A DNA stretch of 64,000 nt from Paratinospora sagittata. Lineage: Eukaryota; Streptophyta; Magnoliopsida; Ranunculales; Menispermaceae. The notes under the pieces are model-generated. The model saw only the letters and a program-made list of their open reading frames with translations. It was not told the DNA's origin and made no database searches. Shown piece by piece: positions 24,744 through 36,540 of this stretch. The stretch is from positions 46,572,447 through 46,636,446 of the forward strand of contig CM069594.1 in NCBI GenBank assembly GCA_035771175.1. The letters are read 5' to 3'. The number at the start of each line of letters is the position of its first letter. The first letter of the stretch is position 1. The translations under genes were made by a program, and so were the position numbers.

Positions 24744-25923
24744 CTAGGTGTTAGTAGAAAATATTTCAATTAAGATAAGCTGGAAAAACTGTGTAAGGAG
24801 TAGAAAAATCGAGCAAGCAGAAGTACCCACATTTTTCTCGTTAGAAATATTAGATTTTTGTCTCAGACGTGGATAGCGTTCTGTTGGGTTGTGTATCATG
24901 TTCTCTATTGACAGATAGCAGGTTATAGCAGGTCGATATACACAAACCCGAGAGCTCGAGTTTTCCAAACTTTTCGATAGCGTGTTATCAAGGCCTAAAC
25001 CGCGCTAATGCCCATTTTACTAAAAATCGAAAGATCACGACAACAGATTTATAGCGAGTTATCAAAAGGGATAGCGCGCTATAGACAATTTTCCAGAAAA
25101 ACAAATGTTTTATTATAGAACCCTATCAAGGTGCTATCAACACTGATAGTGCGCTGGTGCCTTCTGGAAAATTTTGCCAAACTGCTGGATAGCCTTATTT
25201 TTGAAAAATTAATATTTTGACAATCAAGAACCATTCCAATGACTCAAAACATTTTGGTATAAGATTAAAAACTTTTAAATAATTCAAAACTCGTTGAAAT
25301 TATGATTAAAAGCTTTCAGAAAACATTTTTTCAAAATGAAATACTATATCGAAGTGATTTCGAAGACTTTGCAATTTTCAGAGTTTTAGTGCTGAGATTG
25401 AACGAGAGTAACCTACACACCAAAGATCAAACTAATGCATTAGACGTGACATATGTCTTCGTTCTTCGAGCTTGATCTTTCTAGACTTCGAAAGCTATTG
25501 TTTGATGTGTTCTTGATGCAATACAGGTGATGTGTTCTTTTTTGATGTGTTATCTTACCGAGACCACTTCATCTACTTACAGTTTAAAACAGTGGATAGC
25601 ATCAGCAAATCTAAGCACCAAAGGGATAAAATGAAGAACTTGCTGAACAATGACGTTATCATCAAGACAGATTGCAATTTTGATTAAATTCGAATCTTGT
25701 TTTGGCAAATGCAAGAATCATTACTTTTTTCTCTTGAAAAACTCTTTGGAAAGCTCAATCTAACTTGCAAAAATCGTGTGTGTTGTATTTTTGAAAATCA
25801 GAGGACGAGTGTTTTATAAAATTAGAAGTTGCGGGTTAAGGAGCAAGAGAGTACAAAATGATTTGAATTCAAAACATTGTTTAATCTAAAGTTGTTTTGG
25901 GCGTGCGAGACAATGGGAATCAT
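24744..25923 (+). repeat. Array 2 monomer 17, cassette position 3
   Basis: Markers: 'caggttata', 'cacgacaac', 'aaacagtggatagc'. Sister at 37721. Confidence 0.94.
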
Positions 25924-27103
25924 CTAGGTGTTAGTAGAAAATATTTCAATTAAGATAAGCTGGAAAAACTGTGTAAGGAGTAGAAAAATCGAGCAAGCAG
26001 AAGTACCCACATTTTTCTCGTTAGAAATATTAGATTTTTGTCTCAGACGTGGATAGCGTTCTGTTGGGTTGTGTATCATGTTCTCTATTAACAGATAGCA
26101 GGCTATAGCAGGTCGATATACACAAACCCGAGAGCTCGGGTTTTCCAAACTTTTCGATAGCGTGTTATCAAGGCCTAAACCGCGCTAATGCCCATTTTAC
26201 TAAAAATGGAAAGATCACGGCAACAGATTTATAGCGAGTTATCAAAAGGGATAGCGCGCTATAGACAATTTTCCAGAAAAACAAATGTTTTATTATAGAA
26301 CCCTATCAAGGTGCTATCAACACTGATAGTGCGCTGGTGCCTTCTGGAAAATTTTGCCAAACTGCTGGATAGCCTTATTTTTGAAAAATTAATATTTTGA
26401 CAATCAAGAACCATTCCAATGACTCAAAACATTTTGGTATAAGATTAAAAACTTTTAAATAATTCAAAACTCGTTGAAATTATGATTAAAAGCTTTCAGA
26501 AAACATTTTTTCAAAATGAAATACTATATCGAAGTGATTTCGAAGACTTTGCAATTTTCAGAGTTTTAGTGCTGAGATTGAACGAGAGTAACCTACACAC
26601 CAAAGATCAAACTAATGCATTAGACGTGACATATGTCTTCGTTCTTCGAGCTTGATCTTTCTAGACTTCGAAAGCTATTGTTTGATGTGTTCTTGATGCA
26701 ATACAGGTGATGTGTTCTTTTTTGATGTGTTATCTTACCGAGACCACTTCATCTACTTACAGTTTAAAACAATGGATAGCATCAGCAAATCAAAGCACCA
26801 AAGGGATAAAATGAAGAACTTGCTGAACAATGACGTTATCATCAAGACAGATTGCAATTTTGATTAAATTCGAATCTTGTTTTGGCAAATGAAACAATCA
26901 TTACTTTTTTCTCTTGAAAAACTCTTTGGAAAGCTCAATCTAACTTGCAAAAATCGTGTGTGCTGTATTTTTGAAAATCAGAGGACGAGTGTTTTATAAA
27001 ATTAGAAGTTGCGGGTTAAGGAGCAAGAGAGTACAAAATGATTTGAATTCAAAACATTGTTTAATCTAAAGTTGTTTTGGGCGTGCGAGACAATGGGAAT
27101 CAT
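25924..27103 (+). repeat. Array 2 monomer 18
   Basis: Markers: 'attaacagat', 'gagctcggg', 'aatcaaagcacc', 'gaaacaatc', 'gtgtgctgt'. Confidence 0.93.
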
Positions 27104-28282
27104 CTAGGTGTTAGTAGAAAATATTTCAATTAAGATAAGCTGGAAAAACTGTGTAAGGAGTAGAAAAATCGAGCAAGCAGAAGTACCCACATTTTTCTCG
27201 TTAGAAATATTAGATTTTTGTCTCAGACGTGGATAGCGTTCTGTTGGGTTGTGTATCATGTTCTCTATTGACAGATAGCAGGCTATAGCAGGTCGATATA
27301 CACAAACCCGAGAGCTCGAGTTTTCCAAACTTTTCGATAGCGTGTTATCAAGGCCTAAACCGCGCTAATGACCATTTTACTAAAAATGGAAAGATCACGG
27401 CAACAGATTTATAGCGAGTTATCAAAGGGGATAGCGCGCTATAGACAATTTTCCAAAAAAAAAAATGTTTTATTATAGAACCCTATCAAGGTGCTATCAA
27501 CACTGATAGTGCGCTGGTGCCTTCTGGAAGATTTTACCAAACTGCTGGATAACCTTCTTTTTGAAAAATTAATATTTTGACAATCAAGAACCATTCCAAT
27601 GACTCAAAACATTTTGGTATAAGATTAAAAACTTTTAAATAAATCAAAACTCGTTAAAATTATGATTAAAAGCTTTCAGAAAACATTTTTTCAAAATGAA
27701 ATACTATATCGAAGTGATTTCGAAGACTTTGCAATTTTCAGAGTTTTAGTGCTGAGATTGAACGAGAGTAACCTACACACCAAAGATCAAACTAATGCAT
27801 TAGACGTGACATATGTCTTCGTTCTTCGAGCTTGATCTTTCTAGACTTCGAAAGCTACTGTTTGATGTGTTCTTGATGCAATACAGGTGATGTGTTCTTT
27901 TTTGATGTGTTATCTTACCGAGACCACTTCATCTACTTACAGTTTAAAACAATGGATAGCATCAGCAAATCTAAGCACCAAAGGGATAAAATGAAGAACT
28001 TGCTGAACAATGACGTTATCATCAAGACAGATTGCAATTTTGATTCAATTCGAAGCTTGTTTTGGCAAATGCAAGAAACATTACTTTTTTCTCTTGAAAA
28101 ACTCTTTGGAAAGCTCATTCTAACTTGCAAAAATCGTGTGTGTTGTATTTTTGAAAATCAGAGGACGAGTGTTTTCTAAAATTAGAAGTTGCGGGTTAAG
28201 GAGCAAGTGAGTACAAAATGATTTAATTCAAAACATTGTTTAATCGAAAGTTGTTTTGGGCATGCGAGACAATGGGAATCAT
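27104..28282 (+). repeat. Array 2 monomer 19, A11 subtype (1179 bp)
   Basis: 'atgaccatt', an 11-A run at 27455-27465, 'ggaagattttacc', 'ggataaccttctt', 'gaaacattac', 'ctcattctaac', 'atttaattc' (1-bp deletion that removes the usual GAATTC). The tail matches monomers at 43620 and 49519. Confidence 0.94.
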
Positions 28283-29462
28283 CTAGGTGTTAGTAGAAAA
28301 TGTTTCAATTAAGATAAGCTGGAAAAACTGTGTAAGGAGTAGAAAAATCGAGCAAGCAGAAGTACCCACATTTTTCTCGTTATAAATATTAGATTTTTGT
28401 CTCAGACGTAGATATCGTTCTGTTGGGTTGTGTATCATGTTCTCTGTTGACAGATAGCAGGCTATAGCAGGTCGATATACACATACCCAAGAGCTCGAGT
28501 TTTCCAAACTTTTCGATAGCGTGTTATCAAGGCCTAAAGCGCGCTAATGCCCATTTTACTAAAAATGGAAAGATCACGGCAACAGATTTATAGCGAGTTA
28601 TCAAAGGGGATAGCGCTCTATAGACAATTTTCTAGAAAAACAAATGTTTTATTATAGAACCCTATCAAGGTGCTATCAACACTGATAGTGCGCTGGTGCC
28701 TTCTGGAAAATTTTGCAAAACTGCTGGATACCCTTATTTTTGAAAAATTAATATTTTGACAATCAAGAACCATTCCAATGACTCAAAACATTTTGGTATA
28801 AGATTAAAAACTTTTAAATAATTCAAAACTCGTTGAAATTATGATTAAAAGCTTTCAGAAAACATTTTTTCAAAATGAAATACTATATCGAAGTGATTTC
28901 GAAGACTTTGCAATTTTCAGAGTTTTAGTGCTGAGATTGAACGAGAGTAACCTACACACCAAAGATCAAACTAATGCATTAGACGTGACATATGTCTTCG
29001 TTCTTCGAGCTTGATCTTTCTAGACTTCGAAAGCTATTGTTTGATGTGTTCTTGATGCAATACAGGTGATGTGTTCTTTTTTGATGTGTTATCTTACCGA
29101 GACCACTTCATCTACTTACAGTTTAAAACAATGGATAGCATCAGCAAATCAAAGCACCAAAGGGATAAAATGAAGAACTTGCTGAACAATGACGTTATCA
29201 TCAAGACAGATTGCAATTTTGATTAAATTCGAATCTTGTTTTGGCAAATGAAACAATCATTACTTTTTTCTCTTGAAAAACTCTTTGGAAAGCTCAATCT
29301 AACTTGCAAAAATCGTGTGTGTTGTATTTTTGAAAATCAGAGGACGAGTGTTTTATAAAATTAGAAGTTGCGGGTTAAGGAGCAAGAGAGTACAAAATGA
29401 TTTGAATTCAAAACATTGTTTAATCTAAAGTTGTTTTGGGCGTGCGAGACAATGGGAATCAT
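28283..29462 (+). repeat. Array 2 monomer 20, W subtype copy 1
   Basis: Markers: 'gaaaatgtttc', 'gttataaata', 'gatatcg', 'ctctgttgac', 'acacatacccaag', 'agcgctctat', 'ttctagaaa', 'ggataccc'. Other copies at 40080, 44799 and 50698. Confidence 0.95.
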
Positions 29463-30641
29463 CTAGGTGTTAGTAGAAAATATTTCAATTAAGATAAGCT
29501 GGAAAAACTGTGTAAGGAGTAGAAAAATCGAGCAAGCAGAAGTACCCACATTTTTCTCGTTAGAAATATTAGATTTTTGTCTCAGACGTGGATAGCGTTC
29601 TGTTGGGTTGTGTATCATGTTCTCTATTGACAGATAGCAGGCTATAGCAGGTCGATATACACAAACCCGAGAGCTCGGGTTTTCCAAACCTTTCGATAGC
29701 GTGTTATCAAGGCCTAAACCGCGCTAATGCCCATTTTACTAAAAATGGAAAGATCACGGAACAGATTTATAGCGAGTTATCAAAAGGGATAGCGCGCTAT
29801 AGACAATTTTCCAGAAAAACAAATGTTTTATTATAGAACCCTATCAAGGTGCTATCAACACTGATAGTGCGCTGGTGCCTTCTGGAAAATTTTGCCAAAC
29901 TGCTGGATAGCCTTATTTTTGAAAAATTAATATTTTGACAATCAAGAACCATTCCAATGACTCAAAACATTTTGGTATAAGATTAAAAACTTTTAAATAA
30001 TTCAAAACTCGTTGAAATTATGATTAAAAGCTTTCAGAAAACATTTTTTCAAAATGAAATACTATATCGAAGTGATTTCGAAGACTTTGCAATTTTCAGA
30101 GTTTTAGTGCTGAGATTGAACGAGAGTAACCTACACACCAAAGATCAAACTAATGCATTAGACGTGACATATGTCTTCGTTCTTCGAGCTTGATCTTTCT
30201 AGACTTCGAAAGCTATTGTTTGATGTGTTCTTGATGCAATACAGGTGATGTGTTCTTTTTTGATGTGTTATCTTACCGAGACCACTTCATCTACTAACAG
30301 TTTAAAACAATGGATAGCATCAGCAAATCAAAGCACCAAAGGGATAAAATGAAGAACTTGCTGAACAATGACGTTATCATCAAGACAGATTGCAATTTTG
30401 ATTAAATTCGAATCTTGTTTTGGCAAATGAAAGAATCATTACTTTTTTCTCTTGAAAAACTCTTTGGAAAGCTCAATCTAACTTGCAAAAATCGTGTGTG
30501 CTGTATTTTTGAAAATCAGAGGACGAGTGTTTTATAAAATTAGAAGTTGCGGGTTAAGGAGCAAGAGAGTACAAAATGATTTGAATTCAAAACATTGTTT
30601 AATCTAAAGTTGTTTTGGGCGTGCGAGACAATGGGAATCAT
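29463..30641 (+). repeat. Array 2 monomer 21, 'ctcggg' subtype (1179 bp)
   Basis: Markers: 'gagctcggg', 'ccaaacctttcg', 'ctactaacag', plus a private deletion 'cacggaacag'. Related to 41260 and 42440. Confidence 0.94.
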
Positions 30642-31821
30642 CTAGGTGTTAGTAGAAAATATTTCAATTAAGAGAAGCTGGAAAAACTGTGTAAGGAGTA
30701 GAAAAATCGAGCAAGCAGAAGTACCCACATTTTTCTCGTTAGAAATATTAGATTTTTGTCTCAGACGTGGATAGCGTTTTGTTGGGTTGTGTATCATGTT
30801 CTCTATTGACAGATAGCAGGCTATAGCAGGTCGATATACACAAACCCGAGAGCTCGAGTTTTCCAAACTTTTCGATAGCGTGTTATCCAGGCCTAAACCG
30901 CGCTAATGACCATTTTACTAAAAATGGAAAGATCACGGCAACAGATTTATAGCGAGTTATCAAAGGGGATAGCGCGCTATAGACAATTTTCCAGAAAAAC
31001 AAATGTTTTATTATAGAACCCTATCAAGGTGCTATCAACACTGATAGTGCGCTGGTGCCTTCTGGAAAATTTTGCCAAACTGCTGGATAGCCTTATTTTT
31101 GAAAAATTAATATTTTGACAATCAAGAACCATTCCAATGACTCAAAACATTTTGGTATAAGATTAAAAACTTTTAAATAATTCAAAACTCGTTGAAATTA
31201 TGATTAAAAGCTTTCAGAAAACATTTTTTCAAAATGAAATACTATATCGAAGTGATTTCGAAGACTTTGCAATTTTCAGAGTTTTAGTGCTGAGATTGAA
31301 CGAGAGTAACCTACACACCAAAGATCAAACTAATGCATTAGACGTGACATATGTCTTCGTTCTTCGAGCTTGATCTTTCTAGACTTCGAAAGCTATTGTT
31401 TGATGTGTTCTTGATGCAATACAAGTGATGTGTTCTTTTTTGATGTGTTATCTTACCGAGACCACTTCATCTACTTACAGTTTAAAACAATGGATAGCAT
31501 CAGCAAATCTAAGCACCAAAGGGATAAAATGAAGAACTTGCTGAACAATGACGTTATCATCAAGACAGATTGCAATTTTGATTAAATTCGAATCTTGTTT
31601 TGGCAAATGCAAGAATCATTACTTTTTTCTCTTGAAAAACTCTTTGGAAAGCTCAATCTAACTTGCAAAAATCGTGTGTGTTGTATTTTTGAAAATCAGA
31701 GGACGAGTGTTTTATAAAATTAGAAGTTGCGGGTTAAGGAGCAAGAGAGTACAAAATGATTTGAATTCAAAACATTGTTTAATCTAAAGTTGTTTTGGGC
31801 GTGCGAGACAATGGGAATCAT
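30642..31821 (+). repeat. Array 2 monomer 22, mosaic
   Basis: The front ('gcgttttgttg', 'ttatccagg', 'atgaccatt') matches 43620 and 49519. After about 31.0 kb it lacks their A11 run and instead carries 'atacaagtg' like monomers 9 and 10. Private 'taagagaagc'. Confidence 0.93.
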
Positions 31822-33001
31822 CTAGGTGTTAGTTGAAAATATTTCAATTAAGATAAGCTGGAAAAACTGTGTAAGGAGTAGAAAAATCGAGCAAGCAGAA
31901 GTACCCACATTTTTCTCGTTAGAAATATTAGATTTTTGTCTCAGACGTGGATAGCGTTCTGTTGGGTTGTGTATCATGTTCCCTATTGACAGATAGCAGG
32001 TTATAGCAGGTCGATATACACAAACCCGAGAGCTCGAGTTTTCCAAACTTTTCGATAGCGTGTTATCAAGGCCTAAACCGCGCTAATGCCCATTTTACTA
32101 AAAATCGAAAGATCACGACAACAGATTTATAGCGAGTTATCAAAAGGGATAGCGCGCTATAGACAATTTTCCAGAAAAACAAATGTTTTATTATAGAACC
32201 CTATCAAGGTGCTATCAACACTGATAGTGCGCTGGTGCCTTCTGGAAAATTTTGCCAAACTGCTGGATAGCCTTATTTTTTAAAAATTAATATTTTGACA
32301 ATCAAGAACCATTCCAATGACTCAAAACATTTTGGTATAAGATTAAAAACTTTTAAATAATTCAAAACTCGTTGAAATTATGATTAAAAGCTTTCAGAAA
32401 ACATTTTTTCAAAATGAAATACTATATCGAAGTGATTTCGAAGACTTTGCAATTTTCAGAGTTTTAGTGCTGAGATTGAACGAGAGTAACCTACACACCA
32501 AAGATCAAACTAATGCATTAGACGTGACATATGTCTTCGTTCTTCGAGCTTGATCTTTCTAGACTTCGAAAGCTATTGTTTGATGTGTTCTTGATGCAAT
32601 ACAGGTGATGTGTTCTTTTTTGATGTGTTATCTTACCGAGACCACTTCATCTACTTACAGTTTAAAACAATGGATAGCATCAGCAAATCTAAGCACCAAA
32701 GGGATAAAATGAAGAACTTGCTGAACAATGACGTTATCATCAAGACAGATTGCAATTTTGATTAAATTCGAATCTTGTTTTGGCAAATGCAAGAATCATT
32801 ACTTTTTTCTCTTGAAAAACTCTTTGGAAAGCTCAATCTAACTTGCAAAAATCGTGTGTGTTGTATTTTTGAAAATCAGAGGACGAGTGTTTTATAAAAT
32901 TAGAAGTTGCGGGTTAAGGAGCAAGAGAGTACAAAATGATTTGAATTCAAAACATTGTTTAATCTAAAGTTGTTTTGGGCGTGCGAGACAATGGGAATCA
33001 T
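31822..33001 (+). repeat. Array 2 monomer 23, 'gttagttg' subtype
   Basis: 'gttagttg', 'atgttcccta', 'cacgacaac', 'ttttttaaaaatt'. Counterpart of 17667 without its deletion. Confidence 0.95.
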
Positions 33002-33328
33002 CTAGGTGTTAGTAGAAAATATTTCAATTAAGATAAGCTGGAAAAACTGTGTAAGGAGTAGAAAAATCGAGCAAGCAGAAGTACCCACATTTTTCTCGTT
33101 AGAAATATTAGATTTTTGTCTAAGACGTGGATAGCGTTCTGTTGGGTTGTGTATCATGTTCTCTATTGACAGATAGCAGGCTATAGCAGGTCGATATACA
33201 CAAACCCGAGAGCTCGAGTTTTCCAAACTTTTCGATAGCGTGTTATCAAGGCCTAAACCGCGCTAATGCCCATTTTACTAAAAATGGAAAGATCACGGCA
33301 ACAGATTTATAGCGAGTTATCAAAAGGG

Positions 33329-33340
33329 ATAGCGCGCTAT
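33329..33340. repeat. 12-bp perfect palindrome ATAGCGCGCTAT (example copy)
   Basis: Self-complementary over 12 bp and kept in most array 2 monomers. W-subtype copies at 28283 and 40080 break it ('agcgctctat'), and array 1 has 'atggcgctatag' or 'atagcgcgcaatag'. Confidence 0.85.
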
Positions 33341-33391
33341 AGACAATTTTCCAGAAAAACAAATGTTTTATTATAGAACCCTATCAAGGTG

Positions 33392-33407
33392 CTATCAACA
33401 CTGATAG
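33392..33407. repeat. Short hairpin CTATCA-ACAC-TGATAG (example copy)
   Basis: Perfect 6-bp arms around a 4-base loop, present in nearly all monomers of both arrays. Confidence 0.85.
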
Positions 33408-33705
33408 TGCGCTGGTGCCTTCTGGAAAATTTTGCCAAACTGCTGGATAGCCTTATTTTTGAAAAATTAATATTTTGACAATCAAGAACCATTCCAATGA
33501 CTCAAAACATTTTGGTATAAGATTAAAAACTTTTAAATAATTCAAAACTCGTTGAAATTATGATTAAAAGCTTTCAGAAAACATTTTTTCAAAATGAAAT
33601 ACTATATCGAAGTGATTTCGAAGACTTTGCAATTTTCAGAGTTTTAGTGCTGAGATTGAACGAGAGTAACCTACACACCAAAGATCAAACTAATGCATTA
33701 GACGT

Positions 33706-33715
33706 GACATATGTC
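33706..33715. repeat. 10-bp palindrome GACATATGTC (example copy)
   Basis: Perfect in nearly all array 2 monomers; imperfect in array 1 ('aaaagatatgtc', 'atgagatatgtc'). Confidence 0.85.
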
Positions 33716-33760
33716 TTCGTTCTTCGAGCTTGATCTTTCTAGACTTCGAAAGCTATTGTT

Positions 33761-33809
33761 TGATGTGTTCTTGATGCAATACAGGTGATGTGTTCTTTTT
33801 TGATGTGTT
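33761..33809 (+). repeat. Three direct repeats of TGATGTGTT (example copy)
   Basis: Copies at 33761, 33786 and 33801, the first two extended to TGATGTGTTC. Array 1 has a single clear TGATGTGTT here, followed by 'gttgatgattagttcaag' and an A run, so this stretch was remodelled in one lineage. Confidence 0.85.
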
Positions 33810-34181
33810 ATCTTACCGAGACCACTTCATCTACTTACAGTTTAAAACAATGGATAGCATCAGCAAATCAAAGCACCAAAGGGATAAAATGAAGAACTTG
33901 CTGAACAATGACGTTATCATCAAGACAGATTGCAATTTTGATTAAATTCGAATCTTGTTTTGGCAAATGAAAGAATCATTACTTTTTTCTCTTGAAAAAC
34001 TCTTTGGAAAGCTCAATCTAACTTGCAAAAATCGTGTGTGCTGTATTTTTGAAAATCAGAGGACGAGTGTTTTATAAAATTAGAAGTTGCGGGTTAAGGA
34101 GCAAGAGAGTACAAAATGATTTGAATTCAAAACATTGTTTAATCTAAAGTTGTTTTGGGCGTGCGAGACAATGGGAATCAT

Positions 34182-35361
34182 CTAGGTGTTAGTAGAAAAT
34201 ATTTCAATTAAGATAAGCTGGAAAAACTGTGTAAGGAGTAGAAAAATCGAGCAAGCAGAAGTACCCACATTTTTCTCGTTAGAAATATTAGATTTTTGTC
34301 TCAGACGTGGATAGCGTTCTGTTGGGTTGTGTATCATGTTCTCTATTGACAGATAGCAGGCTATAGCAGGTCGATATACACAAACCCGAGAGCTCGAGTT
34401 TTCCAAACTTTTCGATAGCGTGTTATCAAGGCCTAAACCGCGCTAATGACCATTTTACTAAAAATGGAAAGATCACGGCAACAGATTTATAGCGAGTTAT
34501 CAAAGGGGATAGCGCGCTATAGACAATTTTCCAGAAAAACAAATGTTTTATTATAGAACCCTATCAAGGTGCTATCAACACTGATAGTGCGCTGGTGCCT
34601 TCTGGAAGATTTTACCAAACTGCTGGATAACCTTATTTTTGAAAAATTAATATTTTGACAATCAAGAACCATTCCAATGACTCAAAACATTTTGGTATAA
34701 GATTAAAAACTTTTAAATAAATCAAAACTCGTTAAAATTGTGATTAAAAGCTTTCAGAAAACATTTTTTCAAAATGAAATACTATATCGAAGTGATTTCG
34801 AAGACTTTGCAATTTTCAGAGTTTTAGTGCTGAGATTGAACGAGAGTAACCTACACACCAAAGATCAAACTAATGCATTAGACGTGACATATGTCTTCGT
34901 TCTTCGAGCTTGATCTTTCTAGACTTCGAAAGCTACTGTTTGATGTGTTCTTGATGCAATACAGGTGATGTGTCCTTTTTTGATGTGTTATCTTACCGAG
35001 ACCACTTCATCTACTTACAGTTTAAAACAATGGAGAGCATCAGCAAATCTAAGCACCAAAGGGATAAAATGAAGAACTTGCTGAACAATGACGTTATCAT
35101 CAAGACAGATTGCAATTTTGATTCAATTCGAAGCTTGTTTTGGCAAATGCAAGAATCATTACTTTTTTCTCTTGAAAAACTCTTTGGAAAGCTCAATCTA
35201 ACTTGCAAAAATCGTGTGTGTTGTATTTTTGAAAATCAGAGGACGACTGTTTTATAAAATTAGAAGTTGCGGGTTAAGGAGCAAGAGAGTACAAAATGAT
35301 TTGAATTCAAAACATTGTTTAATCTAAAGTTGTTTTGGGCGTGCGAGATAATGGGAATCAT
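34182..35361 (+). repeat. Array 2 monomer 25
   Basis: Counterpart of 20026 ('ggaagattttacc', 'gttaaaattgtg', 'agctactg', 'ggagagc'), but its tail has 'gatgtgtcc'. Confidence 0.94.
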
Positions 35362-36540
35362 CTAGGTGGTAGTAGAAAATATTTCAATTAAGATAAGCTG
35401 GAAAAACTGTGTAAGGAGTAGAAAAGTCGAGCAAGCAGAAGTACCCACATTTTTCTCGTTAGAAATATTAGATTTTTGTCTCAGACGTGGATAGCGTTCT
35501 GTTGGGTTGTGTATCATGTTCTCTATTGACAGATAGCAGGCTATAGCAGGTCGATATACGCAAACCCGAGAGCTCGAGTTTTCCATACTTTTCGATAGCG
35601 TGTTATCAAGGCCTAAACGGCGCTAATGCCCATTTTACTAAAAATCGAAAGATCACGGCAACAGATTTATAGCGAGTTATCAAAAGGGATAGCGCGCTAT
35701 AGACAATTTTCCAGAAAAACAAATGTTTTATTATAGAACCCTATCAAGGTGCTATCAACACTGATGGTGCGCTGGTGCCTTTCGGAAAATTTTGCCAAAC
35801 TGCTGGATAGCCTTATTTTTGAAAAATTAATATTTTGACAATCAAGAACCATTCCAATGACTCAAAACATTTTGGTATAAGATTAAAAACTTTTAAATAA
35901 TTCAAAACTCGTTGAAATTATGATTAAAAGCTTTCAGAAAACATTTTTTCAAAATGAAATACTATATCGAAGTGATTTTGAAGACTTTCAATTTTCAGAG
36001 TTTTAGTGCTGAGATTGAGCGAGAGTAACCTACACACCAAAGATCAAACTAATGCATTAGACGTGACATATGTCTTCGTTCTTCGAGCTTGATCTTTCTA
36101 AACTTCGAAAGCTATTGTTTGATGTGTTCTTGATGCAATACAGGTGATGTGTCCTTTTTTGATGTGTTATCTTACCGAGACCACTTCATCTACTTACAGT
36201 TTAAAACAATGGATAGCATCAGCAAATCTAAGCACCAAAGGGATAAAATAAAGAACTTGCTGAACAATGACGTTATCATCCAGACAGATTGCAATTTTGA
36301 TTCAATTCGAAGCTTGTTTTGGCAAATGCAAGAATCATTACTTTTTTCTCTTGAAAAACTCTTTGGAAAGCTCAATCTAACTTGCAAAAATCATGTGTGT
36401 TGTATTTTTGAAAATCAGAGGACGAGTGTTTTGTAAAATTAGAAGTTGCGGGTTAAGGAGCAAGAGAGTACAAAATGATTTGAATTCAAAACATTGTTTA
36501 ATCTAAAGTTGTTTTGGGCGTGCGAGACAATGGGAATCAT
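35362..36540 (+). repeat. Array 2 monomer 26, cassette position 1 (1179 bp)
   Basis: Counterpart of 22386, sharing 'aaaagtcgag', 'actgatggtgcg' and the 'gactttcaatttt' deletion. Private 'aaacggcgc'. Confidence 0.95.

Larger units (their letters stand above)
22300..25650 (+). repeat. Duplicated block Q, copy 1 (three-monomer cassette)
   Basis: Monomers 22386, 23564 and 24744 recur at an offset of 12976-12977 bp (11 monomers). They share a rare 1-bp deletion and 'gtgtgcggtg', 'cattgatta', 'aaacagtgg'. A looser version of the same cassette is at 12947-16486. Confidence 0.85.
33129..33452 (+). repeat. ATAGC/GCTAT-rich domain of the monomer (example copy)
   Basis: Within about 325 bp, GATAG/CTATC or ATAGC/GCTAT words occur about a dozen times in both orientations ('gatagcg', 'gatagcaggctatagc', 'gatagcgtgttatc', 'tatagcgagttatc', 'gatagcgcgctatag', 'ctatcaaggtgctatc'). 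The rest of the monomer has few. Every monomer in both arrays has this domain. It looks like the clustered subterminal motifs of plant hAT- or Mutator-type transposons, but no terminal inverted repeat or transposase is visible, so that origin is inference. Confidence 0.7.
33002..34181 (+). repeat. Array 2 monomer 24
   Basis: Counterpart of 18846: 'tctaagacg', 'aatcaaagcacc', 'gtgtgctgt'. Confidence 0.95.
31100..35000 (+). repeat. Duplicated block P, copy 2
   Basis: Counterpart of 16950-20850. It is followed directly by the 22386-type monomer, so monomer 21206 is absent here. Confidence 0.82.

Noticed and set aside
33205..33220. Overlapping GAGCTC and CTCGAG palindromes as a regulatory site
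   Set aside because: Two 6-bp palindromes in a conserved repeat are expected by chance, and several subtypes change them ('gagctcggg', 'gagctagag').
33129..33452. A complete non-autonomous transposon in each monomer
   Set aside because: I could not find matching terminal inverted repeats with target-site duplications at the edges of the ATAGC domain.
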